Part shown: piece after piece, positions 10,029 through 19,100 of the stretch
Layout: every line of letters starts with the position of its first letter
Position numbering within the stretch: position 1 is the stretch's first letter
Assembly: GCA_026131555.1 (NCBI GenBank)
Contig: JAMXJH010000007.1
Span: forward strand, 1-64,000
Length of the DNA: 64,000 nt
Direction: 5' to 3'
Source: Aerococcaceae bacterium NML190073
Lineage (GTDB): Bacteria > Bacillota > Bacilli > Lactobacillales > Aerococcaceae
Notes under the pieces: model-generated
Database searches by the model: none
The model's input: only the letters and a program-made list of their open reading frames with translations
What the model was told of the DNA's origin: nothing
Program-made: the position numbers and the translations under genes

Positions 10029-10469
10029 ATGCTAGGATTAATTATTACAGGACACGGAGAATTCTCCAGCGGTTTGTTGCACGCAGCACAGATGATTGCA
10101 GGTAAGCAAGAACATGTTGAGAATGTCCTATTCAAAGACGGGATGGATTTAGGAGAATTACAAGCACAAATTGGCGACGTTGTTGAACGACATCTAGCTA
10201 ACTACGGCGGAACAATCATTCTAACCGACTTGAAGGGCGGCACACCTTTCAATGTCAGCATGATGTTGACAGCCGGCATTAGTCAAGTGGCTGTTCTGTC
10301 GGGAGCGAACTTGCCGATGATTATTGAAGGCGCATTGTTGAGTCAATTCGCAGAATCAGTGGACGACTTGGCAGAACAATTGGTGACGGTAGGACAATCC
10401 GGCATTGTACGTGCTGAATTACCGACATCGGTTCAACAAGATGAAGTTTCTGACGAGGAGGGCATCTAG
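10029..10469 (+). CDS. PTS mannose/fructose/sorbose/GalNAc-family EIIA component
   Basis: A 146-residue cytoplasmic phosphotransfer protein of the EIIA-Man type. The active-site His is His9 in the ITGHGEFSSGLL motif, and LTDLKGGTPFN follows as in the family. It accepts phosphate from HPr and passes it to EIIB. The C-terminus is acidic, without a fused EIIB domain. It is followed with no gap by a YajC-like gene and then by separate EIIB, EIIC and EIID genes. Substrate cannot be read from EIIA itself; the neighbouring glycosidase suggests an amino sugar such as GalNAc. Confidence 0.93.
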   Translation: MLGLIITGHGEFSSGLLHAAQMIAGKQEHVENVLFKDGMDLGELQAQIGDVVERHLANYGGTIILTDLKGGTPFNVSMMLTAGISQVAVLSGANLPMIIEGALLSQFAESVDDLAEQLVTVGQSGIVRAELPTSVQQDEVSDEEGI

Positions 10470-10751
10470 ATGTCAATTTGGCAAAACATTTGGACAACAT
10501 CCGTAGTGATGTTGGTCTTTATTGTAGCGATGCTTGCCATCTATTATGTATTCACGTATCGCAATCTGAAGCAAAGAAGACAACATTTCGAAGAATTGCA
10601 CAAGAACTTGAAACCGGGACAGAAAGTAGAACTTGCTAACGGGATTCGCGGAACTGTGCGTTACGTCGGTGATGAAGAGTGTGACATTGAAATTAAATCT
10701 GGAGCAGTAATGACCGTATCACGCTATGCGATTAGCCATTTGGTAAAATAG
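10470..10751 (+). CDS. yajC: YajC-family protein in the PTS operon
   Basis: A 93-residue protein with one N-terminal transmembrane helix (about 10-28) and the YajC soluble domain, including LKPGQKVELANGIRGTV and a hydrophobic C-terminal IEIKSGAVMTVSR stretch. YajC is normally an auxiliary subunit of the SecDF-YajC complex. A copy inside mannose-family PTS operons is a known Lactobacillales arrangement, for example with hyaluronate PTS genes. Its ATG follows the EIIA stop directly, so the two are co-expressed. What it does for the PTS or for export of the glycosidase is unknown. Confidence 0.88.
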   Translation: MSIWQNIWTTSVVMLVFIVAMLAIYYVFTYRNLKQRRQHFEELHKNLKPGQKVELANGIRGTVRYVGDEECDIEIKSGAVMTVSRYAISHLVK

Positions 10752-10808
10752 TGTATCGTGATTAAAAAAGATAACAAATGTTTCGATTTTTACAAAAATA
10801 TGTCATTT

Positions 10809-10834
10809 ATTTAGCGCTTACATTCTGTTACAAT
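10809..10834 (+). promoter_or_regulatory. Second cre site and extended -10 promoter before EIIB
   Basis: ATTTAGCGCTTACA at 10809-10822 reads TGTAAGCGCTAAAT on the other strand, a good cre match. It sits just upstream of the extended -10 TGTTACAAT (10826-10834). The -35 is weak. The site would let CcpA repress EIIB-EIIC-EIID separately from EIIA. Confidence 0.7.
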
Positions 10835-10871
10835 GAACGTATCATTCGGAATAATGAAAGGAGGGGAACAT

Positions 10872-11348
10872 ATGCCAAATATTTTATTAACTAGAATTGA
10901 TGAACGTTTGATTCACGGACAAGTCGCAACTCAATGGACAGGATCTATCGGCGCCAACTTACTATTAGTTGCCAACGACGAAGTGTCAACCAACACAATG
11001 CGTCAAGGACTAATGGATATGGCAGCGCCCGCATCAGCTCAAACGCGATATTTCTCATTGCAAAAGACAATTGATATTATTCATAAAGCAAATGATAAGC
11101 AAAAGATTTTCATTATTTGTGAATCACCTAAAGATGTATTGACGTTAGTAGAAGGCGGAGTACCAATTAAGAAACTTAACATTGGGAACATGCACATGGC
11201 AGAAGGTAAGCGCCAAGTGGCAACTTCTGTTGCAGTTAGCGATGAAGATGTACAAGCGTTTCGTCGATTACAGGAACTCGGCGTAGAATTAGAAATTCGC
11301 CGTGTACCACAAGAGGCTTCAGAGCCTGTAGAAAAACTATTTAGTTAA
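10872..11348 (+). CDS. PTS mannose/fructose/sorbose/GalNAc-family EIIB component
   Basis: A 158-residue EIIB of the mannose family. The phosphorylated His15 lies in the DERLIHGQVATQW signature. I chose the ATG at 10872 because it follows AAAGGAGGGG; the longer possibility starting at 10833 would begin inside the -10 box. EIIB takes phosphate from EIIA and transfers it to sugar bound by EIIC/EIID. It heads the EIIB-EIIC-EIID cluster. Confidence 0.93.
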   Translation: MPNILLTRIDERLIHGQVATQWTGSIGANLLLVANDEVSTNTMRQGLMDMAAPASAQTRYFSLQKTIDIIHKANDKQKIFIICESPKDVLTLVEGGVPIKKLNIGNMHMAEGKRQVATSVAVSDEDVQAFRRLQELGVELEIRRVPQEASEPVEKLFS

Positions 11349-11371
11349 TTCTGAAAGGAGAGTACTTAAAG

Positions 11372-12184
11372 ATGAACTTCAATATTGTTCAAATTTTATT
11401 AGTGTTTATCGTAACATTCGTTGCTGCGATTGACCAATTTAACTTGTTAGAGTCATTGTACCAACCAATCGTTACAGGACCAATCATCGGTGCGATTTTA
11501 GGGGACGTACAAACAGGATTAGTGGTAGGGGGAACTTACCAATTGATGACAATCGGGAACATGCCGGTTGGGGGAGCTCAACCACCTAACGCGGTTATCG
11601 GAGGCATCATGGCAACAGTATTAGCAATTTCGTTGAACTTGCAAGCAACAGAAGCAGTAGGGTTAGCAGTACCGTTTGCCTTATTAGGACAATATGGTGT
11701 AACATCACTCTTTGCGGCAATGTCACCATTAATGTCTAAAGCAGATGCATATGCTGAAAAAGCAGACACAGACGGTATTGTGAAATTAAACTATGGCGCT
11801 ATGGCTACATTAGGTCTTATTTTTGCAGTTGTAGTTACTATGTTCTTCGTATTAGGACAAAGTTTTGGCGATGCAATTAACACATTCAAGGATAACTATC
11901 AATGGTTCTTTGATGGATTAGGTGCTGCCGGTGGAATGATGCGCTTTGTCGGTTTCGCTATCCTATTGAAAGTTATGGTTTCTAAGGAGCTATGGGGCTT
12001 CTACTTCTTAGGGTTTGCATTAGCGGTTATTATTGATGCAACTGGTAAATTAGGCGGATCAGCATTGCTATTGTTAGCGTTCGTAGGATTTGCGTTGGCA
12101 TACTGGGATTTCCAAATCCAAACAAAATTCAAATCAGCTTCAGTGGCAGTAGATAACTTTGGAGGTGACGAAGATGGCATTTAA
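11372..12184 (+). CDS. PTS mannose/fructose/sorbose/GalNAc-family EIIC component
   Basis: A 270-residue membrane permease subunit of the EII-Sor/Man type. It has the typical opening (hydrophobic helix, then FNLLESLYQPIVTGPIIGAILGD), the GGTYQLMTIG and GGAQPPNAVIGG motifs, and about seven or eight membrane segments. It forms the sugar channel together with EIID. Its 3' end overlaps the EIID start by 11 bp, so the two are translationally coupled. Confidence 0.94.
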   Translation: MNFNIVQILLVFIVTFVAAIDQFNLLESLYQPIVTGPIIGAILGDVQTGLVVGGTYQLMTIGNMPVGGAQPPNAVIGGIMATVLAISLNLQATEAVGLAVPFALLGQYGVTSLFAAMSPLMSKADAYAEKADTDGIVKLNYGAMATLGLIFAVVVTMFFVLGQSFGDAINTFKDNYQWFFDGLGAAGGMMRFVGFAILLKVMVSKELWGFYFLGFALAVIIDATGKLGGSALLLLAFVGFALAYWDFQIQTKFKSASVAVDNFGGDEDGI

Positions 12185-13019
12185 CATTCCAACTAATTAC
12201 AAAAATACAACTCCAGCAGGAAAATTAGATAAAGCTACTTTGAACAAAATGGTATGGCGCTCATTGAACTTGCAAGGTTCATTTAACTATGAGCGTATGC
12301 AAGCGAACGGTTGGTTATATTCAATTTTACCGGGCTTGCAAAAAATCCATACAGATAAAGATGACTTAGCTGCATCTATGTCACATAACTTGGAATTCTT
12401 TAATACACATCCATTCTTAGTAACATTCGTTATGGGTATTGTATTATCATTAGAGCAAAACAAAGTTGATATCCCTACAATCCGTGCGGTACGTGTTGCT
12501 GCAATGGGACCTTTAGGTGGTATCGGTGATGCATTGTTCTGGTTTACATTGGTACCTATCACAGCGGGTATTACAGCACAAATGGCATTGGATGGAAATG
12601 TTATTGCACCATTATTGTTCTTAGCGGTATTTAACGCTGTTCAATTTGCGCTACGTTTCTGGTTAATGAACTGGTCATATGATTTAGGAACTGGAGCAAT
12701 TGGTATCTTAACAGCTAATGCAAAAGAGTTCACGCGTGCAGCTTCTATCTTAGGGGTATTTGTAGTTGGAACGCTTACTTGCTTATATGGTGGTACTAAG
12801 TTAGGTATCGTCATTCCTAACGGTGAAAAACCAATTGTTATTCAAGAAATCTTAGACGGGGTTTTACCGAAGTTAATTCCATTAGCAATTACATTAGGAT
12901 TGTATTACTTATTAACAGTTAGAAAGTGGACACCACTTAAATGTATCGCATTACTATTGGTGCTTGGTTTAGGTGGCGCTTTGGTAGGGCACTTAACTGG
13001 GGTTCCATTCTGGGGATAA
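12174..13019 (+). CDS. PTS mannose/fructose/sorbose/GalNAc-family EIID component
   Basis: A 281-residue EIID subunit. The family motifs RSLNLQGSFNYERMQANGWLY, the MGPLGGIGDALFW loop and a C-terminal membrane-spanning region are present. The ATG at 12174 follows GGAGGTGACGAAG, which lies inside the EIIC gene. EIID is unique to mannose-family PTS and forms the translocator with EIIC. A strong terminator follows at 13040-13085. Confidence 0.94.
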   Translation: MAFNIPTNYKNTTPAGKLDKATLNKMVWRSLNLQGSFNYERMQANGWLYSILPGLQKIHTDKDDLAASMSHNLEFFNTHPFLVTFVMGIVLSLEQNKVDIPTIRAVRVAAMGPLGGIGDALFWFTLVPITAGITAQMALDGNVIAPLLFLAVFNAVQFALRFWLMNWSYDLGTGAIGILTANAKEFTRAASILGVFVVGTLTCLYGGTKLGIVIPNGEKPIVIQEILDGVLPKLIPLAITLGLYYLLTVRKWTPLKCIALLLVLGLGGALVGHLTGVPFWG

Positions 13020-13039
13020 TTTAATCATTTAGTTCTTTT

Positions 13040-13085
13040 GACAAGTCGTATGTATATTCGTTTGCTATACGACTTGTCTTTTTTT
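13040..13085 (+). terminator. Intrinsic terminator after the PTS genes
   Basis: A 12-bp perfect stem (13040-13051 with 13067-13078) with a 15-nt loop and an 8-T run. It separates the PTS cluster from the GH31 gene. That gene may be expressed by read-through, because I see no convincing promoter in the 36 bp between the T run and its start codon. Confidence 0.92.
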
Positions 13086-13124
13086 AACCTATTTTTATAA
13101 AAATTACTTTGTAGGGGGATTATG

Positions 13125-16100
13125 ATGAAGCGAGAGAAAAGAACATTTAAGTTGAAACATTGTTTATTAACGTCATTAAGCATCAGTTCAGTGTTGCTGT
13201 TTGCTTCACAACATCATGTGTTCGCAGAAGGAGAATCAAGCAGTGAGCATGTTTCAACAAGTGAAGCGGTGAACGAAGTGGCGCCGGCATCTAATGAAGC
13301 AACCGGCGCTAACAATGAACAGTCAGAAGGAATCAACGAAAGCCCGGCGGCTGAATCTGAAGGTGAAGTAAGCGCTTCAGAGGTGGCGGACGCTATTGAA
13401 GAATCATTTGCACGTACTTCTTATCATCTAGGAGCAGTGACCAATGTAACGCAAGATGAGAATGTCATTAATATCGATTATGCAACCGGTCAAAAGGGGA
13501 GACTCTATTTTTACGATGACCACGTTGTGCGCTATTACGTTGATAAAACTGGCGAATTTGCTGAGAAGCCTGTCCCTTCACGTGCGGACAGACCGGCGGA
13601 TATTGTGGTAAAACAATTAGCGGATTATGATAAGATTCTTCCGACACTAACGCAAACGGAAACAACGGCACGTATCGCAACGAGCGCATTGTATTTGGAC
13701 TTGGACAAAGTCAAAAGCACTATCAAAATTACGAATCGCCAAACAAATAAAGTGGTATTGGAAGAATTAGCGCCATTGGAGATGACACGTTCAAATACGA
13801 AACAAACGTTAAAGGCGGGCGAGAATACACATTATTTCGGTGGTGGAACACAGAACGGGCGTTTCACGCATAAAGGTGAATCCATCAATATCGTAAACGA
13901 GAATAACTGGGTGGACGGCGGTGTTGCTTCGCCTAATCCATTCTACTGGACAACAGATGGTTACGGTGTGTTGCGCCATACTTTCAAGCCGGGACGTTAT
14001 GATTTCGAGAAGACGAAATCTAATCAAGTGGTAACGACGCATAACGAGGAGCGTTTCGATGCGTTCTATTTTGTCAATGATAAGCCGGTTGATTTGTTGA
14101 AAGATTACTATAAGTTGACGGGTTCTCCGGCTGTTCTGCCGATATTCTCGCTTTATCAAGGACACTTGAACGCATATAATCGAGATTATTGGGTTGAAGT
14201 TCCTCAAGGCACACGAGGCGCGGTCTTTTTTGAAGAAAAAGGCAAGTGGTACAAAGAGTTCCAACCGAACCAATTAGGTGACAGACAGGGTATTCGTGAG
14301 TCATTGAATGGTGAGAAAACAGATGAGAATTATCCGTTTACAGCGCGTGCCGTTATTGACCGCTATAAGAAACATGACATGCCATTAGGTTGGATGTTGA
14401 CGAATGACGGTTACGGTGCAGGTTACGGGCAGACAGGAACGTTAGCCGGCAATATCGAAAACTTGCGTCGTTTCAGTGAATATGCGCGCGAGCACGGTGT
14501 TGAATCAGGATTGTGGACGCAATCAGATTTACACCCGAAAGAGGGTGTTGAACCGCTGTTGCAACGTGATTTGCCAAATGAAGTAGAGCGTGGTTTAGTG
14601 CGTATTCTTAAGACAGACGTTGCTTGGGTTGGTCCGGGTTATTCCTTTGGTTTGAACGGTATCGAAGATGCCGCTAAGATTATGAAAGAGAAAGGAAGCA
14701 ATGCACGTCCATTTATCATTACACTAGACGGCTGGGGCGGGACGCAACGTCACGGCGGTATTTGGACAGGTGACCAAACTGGTGGCGAGTGGGAGTACAT
14801 TCGTTTCCACATTCCGACTTATATCGGAACCGGATTATCAGGAAATCCGAATGTGAGTTCGGATATGGATGGTATTTTTGGTGGTGGCAATAAGATTATT
14901 AATACGCGCGACTTCCAATGGAAAGCTTTCACAACAATGATGCTAAACATGGATGGTTGGGGATATAATCCGAAGACACCGTTTGCGTTCGATGCAACAA
15001 CGACCGACTTGAACCGTTCTTACTTGAAGCTGAAATCAATGTTGGTACCATATAGCTATAGTATTTCGCATGAAGCAGCTGACGGCAAGCCGATTGTCCA
15101 AGCGATGTTCTTAGAGTTCCCGGATGATGCTGTTAACTACACGAAGGAAGTTCAATACCAATTTATGTATGGTAAGAATTTCTTAGTAGCACCTGTTTAC
15201 GAAAACGTTCAAGCAGATGCACAAGGAAATGATGTTCGTAACGGTATCTATCTACCAGAAGGTACAACATGGATTGATTTCTTCACTGGCGAAATCTACG
15301 ACGGCGGGCAGGTCTTGAATAATTTTGCAGTACCGATTTGGAAGCAGCCTGTTTTTGTTCGAAATGGTGCGATTATTCCAATGACAAAAGCGCACAACAA
15401 TTATAAAGAAATCAATCATGCTTTACGCCAAGTGAGCTTCTATCCGCATGGTAAGACAGATTTCACTTTAGTAGAAGATGACGGTGTCAGTGAAGCATAT
15501 AGAGAAGGAAAAGTAGCGAAAACATATATTACAAGTGTCTTGGAAGGGAATAAGGCAACATTAACTATTAATCGCACAGACAATAAGTATGATGACTTCG
15601 TTAAAGAGAAAGCAACGCAATTCAATGTCAATGTGTCTAAGCGTCCGACAGGGGTTCGTTTATTCGTTAACGATAATCAAGTAAACGATTTGCGCGAAGT
15701 GTTTACTTTGGCTGATTTTGAAGCGGGCACAAATGTATTCTTCTATGATGCTACGCCGAATATCAACCAATTTTCAACGGAGCAAGGGGCATTTCACAAT
15801 GTGCCGATTATCAAAAACCCGGTATTGCGTGTGAAATCTGCTGTTCTTGACGTAACGCAAAATGCCGTTAAATTGGAAGTGTTAGGCTTTGAGATGAATA
15901 ATCGTAAAAATCCGATTATTACAACAGTAGAAGGTGCGGCGCCTGAAGTAAGTGTAGTGGAGGCGGAGCGAACTCCAACTCAGATTAAACTGGCATGGCA
16001 AGCAGTAGAAGGCGCAACTAGTTACGAAGTTCTCGTAGATGGTATTCGCCATACAAACATTACAGCACCTGAATTTGTTAACCGTGACTTGAAGTTTAAT

Positions 16101-19100
16101 TCGGCGCACAAATATCAAGTACGTGCAGTAGTAGGCGATAAATACACTGAATGGTCAGATGTTGTTCAAGCAACGACGAAAGAAAATCCACTTATTTGGG
16201 CAGTAGACAATATTAAAGTGTCCAGCAAGACCCCGGCACAAGGTGGAACGCCATTACATAACCTGGTTGACAAGCAATTCAACTCTGAATATCACTCTAA
16301 GTGGGATAGAGTTGCGATTCCAGAAGATTTAGTCTTTGATTTAGGCTTATCTTACGACTTGGATAAGATTGAATATCATCCACGTTCAGCGGGAACAAAC
16401 GGTATTATCCGACGTGGAAAAATCTACGTGAGTGATGATCATAAACACTGGAAAGAGTTATCAACGCCGATTGAGTGGGCAGGGAATAACACTGTGAAGC
16501 AGTTAGCATTGCCGAAAGACACACGTGGACGTTATGTATGGATGCATATTACGGATACAGCAGGCGGTAACCGTTTTGTATCAGGTAATGAGATGTTGAT
16601 TTTCCGTAAAGAAGGCGACACAGGACGTGTTGTCGGAGATGTGTCAGGTAACCGCGCAATCGACGAAAATGATGTCACCTCATTCACTAACTATGCCGGA
16701 TTACGTAGAGGTATTGACAATGATTTTGAAGGGTATGTTGAAGTAGCTGATTTGAATAACAACGGTGTGATTGATGCCTACGATATTTATTATGTGACAC
16801 GTCAATTAGGTGATGGTGAAGCGAAGACGTCTAAGCCGGGTGCGGGGAACCTTGCATGGGTAGCAAATAAAGAGAATGTGAGAGCTGGCGAAGAAGTGGA
16901 ATTTACATTAAGAGGCTCTCAGTTGGCGAATGTTGAAGCGATTCATGCGTCATTCCAGATTGATAAGACTTTGTATGAAGTTGTTGCTGATTCACTTACG
17001 ATTGACCCGACTTTGAATACAATGGATAATTTCTCACGTGTAAGAACACATGGGGATACAACGCAAGAAGTGTTTGTTATTTTGACGAACCGTAAGGACA
17101 GACCGACAATTGCTGGTGACAAGCGTATTGCTACAATTCGTTTGAGAGCGTTGAGAGATCATGCGCCAAATGTTGAGAATGCTGTCTTGAATCTGATTGG
17201 TAGTGACTTAAACATTGTAGAGTCACAAACAACAAATGCACCGACATTGGTTCCTAAGGAACGTATTACTGTAACAGGAAATGATGTATATCAACCTGGT
17301 CATGGACCGGATAAATTGATTGACGGCAATTTAGAATCGGTAGCAGAATTGTTATGGGATTATGCACCGAACCATGTTAATGGACAATTGCCGACGCATG
17401 TAACATTACCGCAAGATATTACATTTAATCTGGGTGGAGAGCAGCCGACACGCTTACAATCCATTAAATTGCATAAACGCACGCCTGGTAATGGAACAGT
17501 AACGAAATATCGTGTAACAACTTACTTGAATGATGCGCAAGTACATCAATCAGAAGAGATTGATGTGCCGTTCGCTGAAGCTTTGTCGACTTATGTTTTT
17601 GAAACACCACAAGATGTGACACGTGTTGTATTGACTGTTCTCGAGGCAAAAACCGGCGCATCAACTGTAAATAATCGTATGATGACTTTGAAAGAAGTGC
17701 AATTCTATGAAGTGCCTCGTACGGATGAAGGTCAAACGGGCGAAGAGATGACACCTGTTGACAGAAACCGTATCAATATTACCGGTGCAGATGTGTATCA
17801 AGCAAATCACGGCTTAGATAAGCTGATTGACGGCAATTTGGAAAGCTTGGCGGAATTGAAGTGGGATTATGGTCCGAACCACGTCAACGGACAGTTGCCG
17901 GAACATATCCGCTTACCACAGGCGATTACATTGTCGCTGAATGGTGACCAACCGACGCGTTTACGCTCAATTTTGGTTAATAAGCGTACACCGGGTAACG
18001 GAACTGTAACAAAATATAAGGTAGAAACGTTCTTGAAGGATCAATTGGTGCATGCGTCTGAAGAGATTTCTGTGCCTTTTGAAGCGGCGGAGTTTGTATA
18101 TGATATCCAACAACCTGCTGACGTAGACAAAGTTGTATTAACGATATTGGAAGCTAGAACATCTGCAACAGCTGTTAATAACAAGATGATGACCTTGAGA
18201 GAAGTGACGCTTTTTGAAGTGCCAAGACCGAAAGAAGCGAAGTTGGAGCACGTTGACGAAGCGACTAAGGTTAAGATTGTCGTGTCAGATAAAGAGCCGA
18301 TTGCGGTGGATCATATTTCAGTAACGAGAGTGGAAGACTTCGATAAGACAGAAAATCCGTTGCAGAAACAAGATGTGGATGTTTATAACATCGGTGCATT
18401 AACTGCTGAGAATCGAGCGATTAATACCACGCAGCCAATCAAAGTCTATCTTCCAGTTCCGACTGGTAAGCAAGTAAGTGCAGTGTTATTTGCTGATGTG
18501 GAGAACTATCAATTATTACCGTTCACAGTAACAGAGGATGGATTTATTACCTTTACAGCTAACAAGTTGGTCGAGTTCTATGTAGCATACGAACGTGCTA
18601 TTAATGGACCGGGTGTCATTGCACCGGAGAAACCAATTTATCCAATCGAAGATTTGGTGCCGGAGCAACCTAAGCACGATGTAACCTATATAGACGAAGC
18701 AACGGGTATTAAGATTTCCTTCTCATCTGGCGAAGAAGTGCCGGTTGAAGGAATTATGGTTAAGCCACTCCCGCAATCAGATGAGCATCATGAAGCTTTG
18801 AAGGGTAAAGACTACACATTGTATGATATTGAAGCGTTGGATGCATCTAACCAACATATTGATTTACAACATGGTGCGATTGTAGTAATGCCGGTCGATC
18901 CGAATAAGCAAGTGGAAAGTGTTCTCTTTATTTCAGATGAAGGGCAGGCTCAACATTTGCCATTCGAGCAAAAAGGTGCAACTGTAGAGTTCAAGGCTGC
19001 GCACTTCAGCTACTATGCGATTTTGTACAAGTTAGTAGTTAAAGACAACCAGCAACCTGAAGCGCCTAAACCGAATGAAGGTAACGATAAACCAGAAACT

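Noticed and set aside
9960-10872. Sigma-54 dependent promoter for the PTS genes
   Set aside because: I found no TGGCAC-N5-TTGC element upstream of EIIA or EIIB; both regions hold sigma-A -10 boxes with cre sites.
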